Shown here in pieces: positions 24,103-33,139 of a DNA stretch of 64,000 bases. Position 1 is the first letter of the stretch. Every line of letters starts with the position of its first letter. Under the pieces are notes generated by a model that searched no databases, had not been told where the DNA came from, and was given only the letters and a program-made list of their open reading frames with translations. The stretch comes from Nonomuraea cavernae (GTDB lineage Bacteria > Actinomycetota > Actinomycetes > Streptosporangiales > Streptosporangiaceae), in assembly GCF_014646355.1 (NCBI RefSeq), contig NZ_BMNH01000007.1:212807-276806 (forward strand), written 5' to 3'. The position numbers were made by a program, and so were the translations under genes.

Positions 24103-25241
24103 AGAGGGATGGCGCGCTCGACGGCATCCGCGCCCTGGCCGCGCTCGGCGTCTGGGTGCTGCACGTGGCCGGCAACACCGGCGTCATGTACCGCGAGGGC
24201 ATGTTCGCCTGGATGACGACCCGGCTGGGCGTCGCGGTGCCGATCTTCTTCCTGCTCTCCGGCCTGCTGCTCTACCGGCCGTGGGTACGGGCCCTGCTGG
24301 AGGACTCCCCGGCGCCGCGTCCCGGCCTCTACCTCTGGCGCCGGGTGTTCCGTGTGATGCCGGCCTACTGGGTGGTCACGTTCCTGGCGCTGCTGGCGTG
24401 GAGCTCGATGGACTGGACCGGCTGGGCCAAGTGGCTGCTCCTGCTGCAGAACTACACCGAGCAGGACCGCGCCCCCGACGGGCTCTACCAGATGTGGACG
24501 ATGCCCATCGAGATGGCGTTCTACCTGGTGCTGCCCCTGCTCGCCTGGCTGCTGCACCAGTGGGCGCGCCGCGGCAACCGGCCGGTGCGGCTGCTCGCCG
24601 GCATCGCCGTGCTGCCGGTGATCTCGGTGGCCAGTGTGATCGTCTCCCACGCGGCCGACGAGCCGGAGATGGCGCTCTGGCTGCCGCATCACCTGATCTA
24701 CTTCGCCGCCGGGATGGCGATGGCCGTGCTGTCGGTGTGGCGCAAGGAGATCAAGGCCATCGACGCGCTGGCGCCGCAGCTGCTCGTGCTGGCGCTGCTG
24801 CTCTACGTGGTGCTGAGCACGGAGCTGGCCGGGCCGCGCACGCTGACGCTGCCGGACGTGGGCCAGTCGCTCTGGCGGATGGGCCTGGAGGCGTCGGTGG
24901 CGATCCTGCTGGTCGCGCCGTTCGCGCTGGCCCCCCGGCACGACTCGCTCCGGCACCGGGTGCTGGGCAACCCGGTCACCGCCTACCTGGGCCGGATCTC
25001 CTACAGCTTCTTCCTCTGGCACGCGCCGGTGATCACCCTCTACTACAAGGTGACCGGCACCCAGCCGTTCACCGGCGACTTCGTGCAGGTGGCGATCCTG
25101 ACGTTCGTCGGCACGATGCTGGTGAGCGTCGCGAGCTACCACCTCATCGAGGAGAACGCGCTCAGACTGAGCCGGCGCGGGTCAGCACCTGCTCCGCCGC
25201 CGGACGCTCCCGCGGCGAAGGAGGCGGCGCCGGTGCGCTGA
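24066..25241 (+). CDS. acyltransferase family 3 membrane protein
   Basis: About 391 residues with ten or so hydrophobic helices. The AT3 signature RDGALDGIRALAALGVWVLHVAGN carries the conserved Arg and His at the start of helix 1; later WTMPIEMAFYLVLPLLAWLL and ISYSFFLWHAPVI are also family marks. It transfers acyl groups to an extracytoplasmic sugar or lipid. The start is uncertain: GTG 24066 (after AGGGAG) or TTG 24099, which overlaps the methyltransferase stop. Its 3' end overlaps the convergent AftD-like gene by 80 bases. It is equivalent in place to Rv0228. Confidence 0.87.
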   Translation: MEPGPGTEKASLKRDGALDGIRALAALGVWVLHVAGNTGVMYREGMFAWMTTRLGVAVPIFFLLSGLLLYRPWVRALLEDSPAPRPGLYLWRRVFRVMPAYWVVTFLALLAWSSMDWTGWAKWLLLLQNYTEQDRAPDGLYQMWTMPIEMAFYLVLPLLAWLLHQWARRGNRPVRLLAGIAVLPVISVASVIVSHAADEPEMALWLPHHLIYFAAGMAMAVLSVWRKEIKAIDALAPQLLVLALLLYVVLSTELAGPRTLTLPDVGQSLWRMGLEASVAILLVAPFALAPRHDSLRHRVLGNPVTAYLGRISYSFFLWHAPVITLYYKVTGTQPFTGDFVQVAILTFVGTMLVSVASYHLIEENALRLSRRGSAPAPPPDAPAAKEAAPVR

Positions 25242-28200
25242 CGAGCTGCCCGAACAGCACGCCCATGGCCGCGCAGGAGAAGAGCTGCGGCACGTGGTCG
25301 GTCAGCAGCTCCACGTCCACGCCGTAGTCGCGCAGCGCCATGGCCGCGGCCAGCGACACCGTCGCCCCGCCGAACAGCCAGGCGGCCACCCAGGGCACGG
25401 CCCGCCTCGGCAGTCGCGGCCACAGGACGACCACGACGCCGGCGAGCACCACGAGCATGCCCTGCCAGCCCGCCACCCAGGCGCCGAACCCCAGCCCCAG
25501 CACGATCACGTACGGCACCCGCCACCGGGACAGGCGGGCGGCGGCCGCCGGAGCGGTCTCCAGCACGTGCTCGGGCCGCGGGCCACGCATCACCAGGGCG
25601 AGCAGGACGAGCAGCGCGATCCCGGCCAGCCCGAGCCCGAGCGCCAGCCGGTAGGGCTTGTCCGGCCCGTACTCCATCCGCACGGTCCCCGAGGTGCCCG
25701 CGGGCAGCTCCCAGGCCTGCTTCCAGCCGTCGACCCGCACGGGCCGCAGGATCTGCCCTTCGACGGTGGCGTGCCAGCCCGCGTTGAAGTTCTCGTTGAC
25801 GACGAGGAAGGAGTCCTGGCGGGCGGCCACGCGCACCTCGCGCAGCGCCGGGGTCCAGGTGCCGGGCAGCGCGGCGCCCTCCACCGGAACGGGCCGCTCG
25901 GGCACCGAGCCGACGACCAGGTTGGTGATCTCGAACGGGTCCCAGCCGGCCACCCGCACCCGGTTGTCGCCGCCGCCGAGCTCCGCCCGCGAACAGCCGG
26001 CGAACCGCACGGGCCGCTGCTCCAGCAGGTCGGAGTAGGTGCCGCTGACCTTGGTGCGGATGGTCTGGCCGTTGACCTGCAGCTGCGGCCCCTGGCCGCA
26101 GGAGAGCCGGAACGGGATGCCCTCCGGCCTGCTCGCCGGGCTGACGCCGGGCACGATCAGCTCGGTGACCTGGAGCCGCCTGGAGACGGGGTAGAAGCGC
26201 AGTTTGAGGGAGGACGTGGACATCGGCTGGAAGGCCAGGGTGCCGCCGGCGTCCGCCCGGCCGCTGCGCACCTGGCCCTTGTCGCCCATCACCACGAGGT
26301 CGAGCGGCTGCTTGTCGCCTCCGGGGCGGGCCACCTGGAGCCGGGAGACGGCCCGCTTGCCCTTCCAGCGGATCGTGAGCGTGGGCTCGGCGTCGGAGGG
26401 CGAGGGCACCCAGGTGGTGGACGCGTCGGCGTCGAATGCCGACCGGGGCGCCACCACGGGCTCCTTGTTCACCTGGGACGAGCCCTCGACCCTGGTCACG
26501 TCGGCGCTGAGCCGGGTGTAGCGGTCGACCAGCTCGGCGTCGCGGAGCACGGCGGTGCCCTGGACCGCGGCCGTGCGCTCCTCCTCGACGGTGAAGGTCC
26601 GGTCGAAGCCGGCGCCCTCCTCGCCCGGTCGGGCCAGCAGCGGGTTGCAGATCCAGCGGGCCGGGTCGCGCATGCACTCGGGGCGCGCGTCCAGGCCGGT
26701 GTCCATCACGTAGACGTCGCCGCCCTGTCCGGGCAGCCGGATGGTGCGGCTCGGGATGATCCCGGGGATCGCGATCTCGGTGATGCCGACCCGCTGCACG
26801 AAGCTCCAGCGCTGGTTGTACGTCTCCACGACCTCGATCTTCAGCCAGCTCGTCGGGCCGGGCGGCGTGCGCAGGGTCTGGGGGGTGTTGGTCTGCGCGA
26901 CCTGCTGCACCAGCCGGCCGCCCTCGGTCACCACGGCCACCCGTTTGATCGACTGGCCGAGCAGCACGTTGTTGGTGAACGTCGCCTGGAAGGACGGGAT
27001 CTCGCGCTCCTGGGGCAGGTCGATGCGGAGCCACTCGCCCTCGGGCCGCTTCCAGCCGCCGCTCTCCCAGGTGGTCTCGAAGTCGCCGTCCATGGCCGCC
27101 CACGGGCTGCGGCCGGTGGCGCTGAGGCCGGGGATCGCGCCGGCGTCGGCGACCGAGGAGGAGGCGGTGATGGCCGAGATGCCGCCGTACTCGGCGGTGG
27201 CGGTCTCCTCCAGCCAGCCGTTCTCCAGCAGGTCCAGCGCTCTGACGCCGGTGAAGTCGTCGCGCCGGTCGGCGGTCAGGGTGGGAGTCCAGTTGGACCT
27301 GATCTCGCCGAACTGCCGCTCGCGCAGCCTCAGCGCGTCGCTCGCGACGACCGGCACCTCCTGCCGGCCGGCGTCGCCGTTCACCAGCACCGGACCGTCG
27401 CCCAGCAGGCCGAGGTCGCCCATCGTGAGCAGCGAGTCGGGGCCGCCGCGCACCCGCAGCGCCTCGGCTCCGGGCCGCACGTCGACCAGCTCCGAGCTGC
27501 CCGACACCTCGTACAGCTCCAGCGCGGGGAACGGCCAGTCCACGGACTCGATCACGTCGTCGGTGACGCTGTCGCCCACCTCGCCGCCGAATGAGCGGAT
27601 CTTGGTGATGCCGGGCGACTCGCGGAGCGTCTCGTAGATCCTGGTCGGCCAGGCGCCCTGCAGGTTGGCCCTGATCAGGTCGTTCCTGACGACCAGGTAG
27701 CGCACGCCCATCCGGCGCAGCACCTCGGTCAGGCCCGCTGAGCCGTGGCCGGCGGTGAGCCGCTGGTCGATGGCGTCGAGCAGCCTGGTCAGGCCCACGG
27801 ACCCGGCGGCGGTGACCTGCCTGGCCGTCCAGCGGGCCTGGAGCAGCGGCTGCGTGGGATCGTCGAGCGGCCGGCCCCACAGATACTCGCCGAACTTGGC
27901 GCCGGGCACGACCAGCACGCCGTCGTCGCCGGCGTTCTCGTTGATCCAGGCGGCGGCCTCCTTCCAGTAGAGGGGCACCTCCTTGAAGGAGCCGGGGGCC
28001 GCCAGGCCCTGGTTGAAGACGGGCAGCACGAGCCCGGCGAAGGCCACCAGCGCCACCGCCCGCACGCGCAGCCGGGCCCCGGCCAGCAGGTGGACCAGCC
28101 CGAAAGCGAGCGCGAGGCGTACGAGCGGGTCGAACTTGCGCAGGTTGCGCAGCGGCGCGAGCGGCCCGTCGAGCAGCCAGCGCACCGGCTCGGCGACGAC

Positions 28201-29331
28201 CGGCTCCAGCGCGCTCATGTGCCCGGCGACCAGCGCGGCCACGCCCACCACGAACACCGTGATCAGGAAACCCTTGGCGGGCAGGTCGCGCCGGGCCAGA
28301 CCGGCCAGGCCGAGCGCGGCGAGCAGCCCGGTGATCACGACCATCGCGGCCGAGGTGGCGATCGCGTAGCCGGCCGGCTGGTCGTTCACCCCGCCGACGG
28401 TCAGGAAGCGCACCCAGTCGGACGCGCCGCGCAGCACGTTCGTCAGCGAGGTGACCTGCGTGGTGGTGGAGGCCGTCTCGGTGTAGGGCAGGAAGGAGAA
28501 CGCGTAACGGCCGACGAGCAGCAGCGGCAGCCACCAGAACAGCGTGGCCACCGAGACGGCGCCCGTCCACCAGCCGAGCATCCGCCAGCGCGGCACCGGG
28601 CTGGGCCGGGTGAGGATGTAGATCACCGGGGCGACCAGCACCGCCAGCACCGCGACGGCGTTCACGCCGCCGCAGAGCGCCACGGCCAGGCCCGACCGGA
28701 TCGCGCCTCTGGCCCGCTGGCCGGTCTCCGACGCGGTGAGCAGCGGGATCAGGATCCACGGCAGCATCGCGGCGGGCAGCCACTCGATCGAGATCTCGCC
28801 GAGGATGGACAGCGCGCGGGGCGCCAGCGCGTACGCCAGCGCGCCGACGACGCGGGTGCCGGGCGTGCCGATGCCGAGCTGCCTGGCCAGCCGCTCCACG
28901 CCGAGGAACGCCACGCACAGCAGCAACGTCAGCCAGAGCCGCTGCGTCACCCAGGGCGCGATGCCGACCAGGTCGCCGAGGGCGAAGAACGGGCCCATCG
29001 GGAACAGGTAGCCGGCGGCCTGGTTCTGCAGCTGGCCGAAGTGCTGCAGGTCCCACAGGTGGGCGGCGCGCTCCAGCCAGCCGACCGGGTTGAGCGCCAG
29101 GTCGATCTTGGTGTCGGAGATGATCTGGCCGGGGACCGTGGTGAACGACAGCACCGCGAACCCCAGGCAGCAGATCACCAGCCAGAGCCGGTGCCGGGCC
29201 TTGGCGCTCACGCCTTCCTCGCGGACGCCTCCCCCGCGACCTCCTCCTTCGCGACCTCCTCCTTCGCGGACGCCTCCTTCGCGGACGCCTCCCCCGTGCG
29301 CGCCTCCGCCGCTCAGGGCTCGCTCGCTCAC
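25162..29331 (-). CDS. AftD-like alpha-(1->3)-arabinofuranosyltransferase family protein
   Basis: A 1389-residue GT-C-type membrane glycosyltransferase (DUF3367/AftD family). The N-terminal half has about ten membrane helices with DTKIDLALNPVGWLERAAHLWD near the start, the luminal loop expected to hold the catalytic acidic residues. The C-terminal half is extracytoplasmic with F5/8-type carbohydrate-binding modules (around DGDFETTWESGGWKRPEGEWLRI and FDADASTTWVPSPSDAEPTL), then two or three terminal helices. The family uses decaprenyl-phospho-arabinose in mycobacteria; the donor here is unknown. GTG 29331 overlaps the upstream GT4 stop (GTGA), but GTG 29211 is possible and would exclude a Gly/Glu/Arg repeat leader. 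Confidence 0.87.
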   Translation of the reverse strand: MSERALSGGGAHGGGVREGGVREGGGREGGGRGGGVREEGVSAKARHRLWLVICCLGFAVLSFTTVPGQIISDTKIDLALNPVGWLERAAHLWDLQHFGQLQNQAAGYLFPMGPFFALGDLVGIAPWVTQRLWLTLLLCVAFLGVERLARQLGIGTPGTRVVGALAYALAPRALSILGEISIEWLPAAMLPWILIPLLTASETGQRARGAIRSGLAVALCGGVNAVAVLAVLVAPVIYILTRPSPVPRWRMLGWWTGAVSVATLFWWLPLLLVGRYAFSFLPYTETASTTTQVTSLTNVLRGASDWVRFLTVGGVNDQPAGYAIATSAAMVVITGLLAALGLAGLARRDLPAKGFLITVFVVGVAALVAGHMSALEPVVAEPVRWLLDGPLAPLRNLRKFDPLVRLALAFGLVHLLAGARLRVRAVALVAFAGLVLPVFNQGLAAPGSFKEVPLYWKEAAAWINENAGDDGVLVVPGAKFGEYLWGRPLDDPTQPLLQARWTARQVTAAGSVGLTRLLDAIDQRLTAGHGSAGLTEVLRRMGVRYLVVRNDLIRANLQGAWPTRIYETLRESPGITKIRSFGGEVGDSVTDDVIESVDWPFPALELYEVSGSSELVDVRPGAEALRVRGGPDSLLTMGDLGLLGDGPVLVNGDAGRQEVPVVASDALRLRERQFGEIRSNWTPTLTADRRDDFTGVRALDLLENGWLEETATAEYGGISAITASSSVADAGAIPGLSATGRSPWAAMDGDFETTWESGGWKRPEGEWLRIDLPQEREIPSFQATFTNNVLLGQSIKRVAVVTEGGRLVQQVAQTNTPQTLRTPPGPTSWLKIEVVETYNQRWSFVQRVGITEIAIPGIIPSRTIRLPGQGGDVYVMDTGLDARPECMRDPARWICNPLLARPGEEGAGFDRTFTVEEERTAAVQGTAVLRDAELVDRYTRLSADVTRVEGSSQVNKEPVVAPRSAFDADASTTWVPSPSDAEPTLTIRWKGKRAVSRLQVARPGGDKQPLDLVVMGDKGQVRSGRADAGGTLAFQPMSTSSLKLRFYPVSRRLQVTELIVPGVSPASRPEGIPFRLSCGQGPQLQVNGQTIRTKVSGTYSDLLEQRPVRFAGCSRAELGGGDNRVRVAGWDPFEITNLVVGSVPERPVPVEGAALPGTWTPALREVRVAARQDSFLVVNENFNAGWHATVEGQILRPVRVDGWKQAWELPAGTSGTVRMEYGPDKPYRLALGLGLAGIALLVLLALVMRGPRPEHVLETAPAAAARLSRWRVPYVIVLGLGFGAWVAGWQGMLVVLAGVVVVLWPRLPRRAVPWVAAWLFGGATVSLAAAMALRDYGVDVELLTDHVPQLFSCAAMGVLFGQLVSAPAPPPSPRERPAAEQVLTRAGSV
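29214..29310. repeat. short tandem repeats at the 5' end of the AftD-like gene
   Basis: Repeats of roughly 9-15 bases built on CCTCCTTCGCGGACG encode a Gly-Gly-x-Arg-Glu leader of about 32 residues before the first membrane helix. This simple-sequence tract is the reason for the start-codon ambiguity. Confidence 0.7.
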
Positions 29332-30452
29332 GACTCCTCCCAGACGGGCTCCACGGCGTGGCCCCGCATCAGCCGGGCCATGCGTTCGGCGCTGCGGTCC
29401 CAGCAGAACCTCGCCGCCCACTGCCGGCTTCTGTCTCCGTACGGGTCGGCGGGGGCGGCCTCCTCCAGCTCCTCCAGGGCCGCCGCGATGCCCTTGGCCA
29501 GGTCGGTGCCCTCGGGGAGCAGCCAGCCGGTCCGGCCGTGCCGTACCGCGTCCCTGAGTCCGTCGACGTCGAAGGCGACCGTCGGGACGCCGAGCGCGGC
29601 GGCCTCCAGCACGCACAGCCCCCAGCCCTCACCCTGCGAGGTGCTCACCTGCAGCCAGGCGGAGGCGATGAGACGTTCCTTGTCGTCCTCGGACAGGTAG
29701 CCGTGCATGGTGACGCCCTCCGGCAGCCGGGCGCGCAGGCGGTCCTCCTCGGGACCCCGGCCGATGACGTCCACGGTCAGGCCCGGCCAGCGTTTCCTCA
29801 GCTCTCCGACGGCGTCGAGCAGCAGGTCGACGCGTTTGTGCGCGACGAGCCGGCCCACGCACACGAGTCGAGGCACCCCACTTCTCCCGATATTTCGTGA
29901 TCCATTGATGCTTACGCCGTTGGGGACGATATGAATCGGCCCCCGCCACCCGAGCCGCTCCCGCATGGCGTTGACCGTCGAGGGCGACACGGCCACGCTC
30001 ACCTGCCCGCGGTAGGTCCACCGCGAGACCGGCCCCTCCAGGAACCGCCCGACCGCCGCCAGCCAGCGCGGCAGGTGCACCTCGAACTGCCGGTCGTGCA
30101 CGTGGTGCACCACGCAGAAGATCCGCACGCGGCGGGGCAGCACCCAGGGCGTGAAGAACGGGATGCCGTTCTGGCAGTCGAGCACCACGTCGAACAGCGA
30201 GCGACGGAGCAGCAGCCAGCCGAGCACCAGGGGATAGACGGTGAACGGGCCGCCCATCCGGGCGATCCGTACCCCGTCCCGCTTGTCCTTGGCGGGCTGG
30301 CCGGGGCCCCGGGCCGTGACGAAGCAGACCCGGTGGCCCGACGCGGCGAAGCGCCGGGCCATCTCCCAGGCGTAGGTCTCGGCGCCTCCGGCGGCGGGAT
30401 GCCACGGATCGCGCCAGTTGACGACGGCGATGTTCACGAAACTCCGGCTCAC
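29328..30452 (-). CDS. GT4 family glycosyltransferase
   Basis: A 374-residue GT-B retaining glycosyltransferase. The N terminus has NWRDPWHPAAGGAETYAWEMARRFAASGH, the acceptor-side glycine loop. The C-terminal nucleotide-sugar site reads VCVGRLVAHKRVDLLLDAV and the E-x7-E motif is ST-SQGEGWGLCVLEAAALGVP. GTG 30452 overlaps the GT2 stop by GTGA, so the GT2, GT4 and AftD-like genes are translationally coupled. It is similar in place and type to Rv0225. It works at the cytoplasmic face on an envelope glycolipid; donor sugar unknown. Confidence 0.9.
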   Translation of the reverse strand: MSRSFVNIAVVNWRDPWHPAAGGAETYAWEMARRFAASGHRVCFVTARGPGQPAKDKRDGVRIARMGGPFTVYPLVLGWLLLRRSLFDVVLDCQNGIPFFTPWVLPRRVRIFCVVHHVHDRQFEVHLPRWLAAVGRFLEGPVSRWTYRGQVSVAVSPSTVNAMRERLGWRGPIHIVPNGVSINGSRNIGRSGVPRLVCVGRLVAHKRVDLLLDAVGELRKRWPGLTVDVIGRGPEEDRLRARLPEGVTMHGYLSEDDKERLIASAWLQVSTSQGEGWGLCVLEAAALGVPTVAFDVDGLRDAVRHGRTGWLLPEGTDLAKGIAAALEELEEAAPADPYGDRSRQWAARFCWDRSAERMARLMRGHAVEPVWEES

Positions 30453-31252
30453 GGATATCCGACGGAGTCCAGCGGCTGGTCCCAGGCGGGCCGGGGGCCG
30501 GCACGCGGTTCGGTGCGCAGGGTCAGCCAGATCCGGCCGAGTTCGAGCAGGATGCCCGCGCTGTGCCGGGTCGGCGAGAAGCGCGAGCCCGGCATGTCCC
30601 GCCACTGCACCGGGATCTCCAGCACCTTGGCGCCGAGTTCCGCGCACCGCGCGAGCAGCTCGACGTCGAAGGCGAACCCGGGAGTGCGCAACCGGGGCGC
30701 CACCTGACGGGCGAGTGCGCCGTCGAAGAACTTGAAGCCGCACTGGGTGTCGTTCACCCCGCGCACGAGCACCCTGGCCAGCGAGCGGAAGCCGACGGCG
30801 CCCAGCTCACGCACCCGGCTGTGCCGGTTCTCCACGTCGGAGCAGGTGTGCGCGCGCGAGCCCACGACCACGCGCTCCCCGGACAGGAGCAGGCCGAAGG
30901 CGACGTCGATGGCGTCGAGGTCGGTGGCCATGTCGGCGTCACAGAACCCCACGAAAGGCGCGTGAGTCTCAAGCAACCCGGCACGTACGGCGGCGCCCTT
31001 GCCGGGAACCGGACACTGGATCAGCCGGACCGGGACCGTGCCCTCAGGCCAGGCTCTGACGATCTCGGCGGTGGCGTCCGTGCTGTTGTTGTCGACGACG
31101 ATGACGGCGGTCGGGAACGGCATGCGGGCAAGCTTCGCGCACAGCTGCAGGAGCCCCCCGGGGAGTCGTCCTTCCTCGTTGTACGCCGGAACGACGATCT
31201 CGAGCAGTGGTGGTCGGCTCGTCCTCTCGTCCCCTCGGAGGGAGGGCGGCAT
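30449..31252 (-). CDS. GT2 family (dolichyl-phosphate glucosyltransferase-like) glycosyltransferase
   Basis: A 267-residue GT-A transferase: EIVVPAYNEEGRLPGGLLQL, VIVVDNNSTDATAEIV, then the metal-binding CDADMATDLDAI (DxD) and GVNDTQCGFKFF, the latter typical of polyprenyl-phosphate hexose synthases of the DPG type. No C-terminal membrane helices, so a cytoplasmic or peripheral enzyme. It probably makes a polyprenyl-phosphate sugar used by the GT-C proteins around it. It starts 11 bases after a 44-residue ORF and overlaps the GT4 gene. Confidence 0.9.
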   Translation of the reverse strand: MPPSLRGDERTSRPPLLEIVVPAYNEEGRLPGGLLQLCAKLARMPFPTAVIVVDNNSTDATAEIVRAWPEGTVPVRLIQCPVPGKGAAVRAGLLETHAPFVGFCDADMATDLDAIDVAFGLLLSGERVVVGSRAHTCSDVENRHSRVRELGAVGFRSLARVLVRGVNDTQCGFKFFDGALARQVAPRLRTPGFAFDVELLARCAELGAKVLEIPVQWRDMPGSRFSPTRHSAGILLELGRIWLTLRTEPRAGPRPAWDQPLDSVGYP

Positions 31253-31263
31253 GACGACTCGGG

Positions 31264-31398
31264 TTACCGGTCGCCGTAGTTGTAGAGCGGCTGATTGACC
31301 GGTGTGGCCGTGGCGCCGGTAAAGGAGACGGTGGTGACCGTCGCCACGAGCGTAGCCACGGCGACACCGATGATCGCTGCTAAGAGGATCTTGATCAC
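31264..31398 (-). CDS. 44-residue single-pass membrane peptide (DUF2613-like)
   Basis: A small ORF starting at GTG 31398 with a strong AGGAGGA about 10 bases upstream. The product begins MIKILLAAIIGVAVATLVAT, one hydrophobic helix, and ends NQPLYNYGDR. It sits at the head of the GT2-GT4-AftD-like operon, 11 bases before GT2. Mycobacteria carry an equally small secreted/membrane protein (Rv0236A) next to aftD, and DUF2613 is the family I would expect. It may be a regulatory or chaperone subunit of the AftD-like enzyme; function is inferred from position. Confidence 0.75.
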   Translation of the reverse strand: MIKILLAAIIGVAVATLVATVTTVSFTGATATPVNQPLYNYGDR

Positions 31399-31444
31399 TT
31401 GGGGGGTTCCTCCTCGGACACGGCAGTGGTGACCGTCACAAACC

Positions 31445-31458
31445 TAGAACCTATTCTT
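31445..31458. promoter_or_regulatory. KstR-like box upstream of the envelope operon
   Basis: TAGAACCTATTCTT agrees with TAGAAC-n2-GTTCTA at 12 of 14 positions, taking TAGAACnnGTTCTA as the strong form. It is 47 bases upstream of the small peptide start, in an AT-richer stretch likely to hold the promoter. Confidence 0.4.
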
Positions 31459-31510
31459 GCTACTCGGAAGTAGCTAAACGAAATCTTAATAAACCCACTG
31501 ATCAAATACC

Positions 31511-33088
31511 CTATTCGGACGTACCCTGCCCAAGCGCGCGGTCCAGTCGGTACAGCCGCAGGTCAACACCGTCCACCACCAGCGTCGCGTCACGGAGCCA
31601 CCCCTCGAATACCCGGCGCTCGTCCGGGGTTCCCGCATCGACGACCACGTACCGAAATCCGGCCCGGAGCAGGTTCGGTGAAGGTTCTACTAGTACGCGT
31701 TCTACCTGGCGGGCCCGTCCGTCCTCACTTCCGACGACCATCGAACCGACCCGTACGGTGTCGTTGGAGACGACGTCGCGACCGGGGACGGCGAAGAACC
31801 GCTGGGCCGGGTCCAGCACCGCCCGGTGGCCGTTCCACGGAAAGCGCCGGTAGGACTCGAACGGCAGCACCAGGATGTCGCCCGGCTCGCCGTCCCGCCG
31901 GATGAGCTCGCGCGCGGCCGTCCAGTCGGCGGGATAACTCACGGCCCGCAGCGCCCCGGCCGCGCCCCACGCCAGGGTGGGCAGCACGGCGAGGGGCACC
32001 AGCACCATGACGCCCGCCCACACCGGGGCACGGCGGGCCACCGAAGCGGCCGAAGCGGCCGAGGCGGTCAGCAGCCCGAGGCCGACGGCCGCCAGCAGCG
32101 CCAGCGGAGCGACGAACTGCTGGGCGTCCCGGAACACCGCGAACCCGCCCCACACCCCGATCAGCCAGGTGAGCAGCGCCCGTCCCGGCTCGGTCACCCC
32201 CAGGCAGGCGATCGCGAACCCCACCGCCGCCGCCACCGCGAGCCCCCTCCGGTACGCCACCCGCCCCAGGACGGCGAAACCGGCGATCCCCGCCACGGCC
32301 AGCGCCAGCCTGGCCACCGCACCCGGCAGCGTGTCGTAGCCCGCCGGAACGGCGTGGGAGTTCCAGATCCCGCCGAGCGAGAGCAGACTCCCCACGGCCC
32401 CGAACGGCCCGTCGGCCCTGGCGGCGAACGCCTCCACGCCGACCCCGTCGCCCGTCACCCCGTCGGGGCGGAGCGCCGCGACCAGCAGCCAGGGCAGGCT
32501 GAACGCCACCACGATCGCCCCCGTCCGGAGCGTCCCCGCCCACCTCCGCGTGCCGGTGAGCGCCAGCGGGAGGGCCGTCAGCGCGGTGATCGTCATCGCC
32601 GCGAACCCGCCCACCGCCGCCGGCAGGATCGCCACGGCCTGCCGCCGGCCCGAGACCACCGCGCCCACCACCCAGGGCAGTCCCGCGTAGCCCAGCAGCA
32701 GCGCCCACTGCCCCATCAGCAGACGCTCGGCCACGTACGGGTTCCACACGTAGAACGCCCCCGCGACCAGCCGGGGCGCCAGGGACTCCGACGGCACCAG
32801 CAGCGCGGCCCCCGAGCAGCCCAGCACGAAGATTCCGAGCAGGATCGCCTTCTGCACCAGCTCCCCCGGGATCACCCAGGAGAGGGCGGTGACCACCGCG
32901 TCGCTGGGCACCACCCGCGGCGCGCCCCCGGCCAGGCCGAAGGTGAACCGCGAGAAGGCCGGGTCCGGGACGAAGACCATGTCCTGCGCCAGCACGAACC
33001 CCCAGCCCAGAGCCGGGCCGAGGGCGAGGCAGCCGAGTGCGAGACCGAGCAGGGCGGCCATCGGCCCGGCGCGGGTCGTGTACGGCAT
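31511..33088 (-). CDS. polytopic membrane protein, GT-C-like
   Basis: 525 residues with about 11-12 hydrophobic helices and a C-terminal soluble domain (from about 390: YPADWTAARELIRRDGEPGDILVLPFESYRRFPWNGHR). The first luminal loop, AQDMVFVPDPAFSRFTFG, holds acidic residues as in GT-C enzymes. It resembles the mycobacterial Rv0226c membrane protein by locus and general layout; no catalytic proof is available. It is likely to take part in assembly or export of the envelope polysaccharide made by this locus. Confidence 0.75.
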   Translation of the reverse strand: MPYTTRAGPMAALLGLALGCLALGPALGWGFVLAQDMVFVPDPAFSRFTFGLAGGAPRVVPSDAVVTALSWVIPGELVQKAILLGIFVLGCSGAALLVPSESLAPRLVAGAFYVWNPYVAERLLMGQWALLLGYAGLPWVVGAVVSGRRQAVAILPAAVGGFAAMTITALTALPLALTGTRRWAGTLRTGAIVVAFSLPWLLVAALRPDGVTGDGVGVEAFAARADGPFGAVGSLLSLGGIWNSHAVPAGYDTLPGAVARLALAVAGIAGFAVLGRVAYRRGLAVAAAVGFAIACLGVTEPGRALLTWLIGVWGGFAVFRDAQQFVAPLALLAAVGLGLLTASAASAASVARRAPVWAGVMVLVPLAVLPTLAWGAAGALRAVSYPADWTAARELIRRDGEPGDILVLPFESYRRFPWNGHRAVLDPAQRFFAVPGRDVVSNDTVRVGSMVVGSEDGRARQVERVLVEPSPNLLRAGFRYVVVDAGTPDERRVFEGWLRDATLVVDGVDLRLYRLDRALGQGTSE

Positions 33089-33124
33089 CCCGCTATGACA
33101 TCACAACCACACAACGGGCATTCC

Positions 33125-33139
33125 GTATAAATCATCCCG
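33125..33139 (+). promoter_or_regulatory. likely -10 element with leaderless start
   Basis: GTATAAAT at 33125-33132 is a good actinobacterial -10, placing the transcript start at about the GTG at 33139. The intergenic region between the two divergent membrane protein genes is only 50 bases. Confidence 0.45.

Noticed and set aside
25136..29056. 1306-codon minus-strand frame overlapping the AftD-like gene
   Set aside because: Arg/Gly/Ala-rich shadow of the AftD-like frame; the other frame has membrane helices and carbohydrate-binding modules.
29214..29310. CRISPR-like array
   Set aside because: Repeats are short, contiguous and coding-like, with no spacers; simple-sequence tract.
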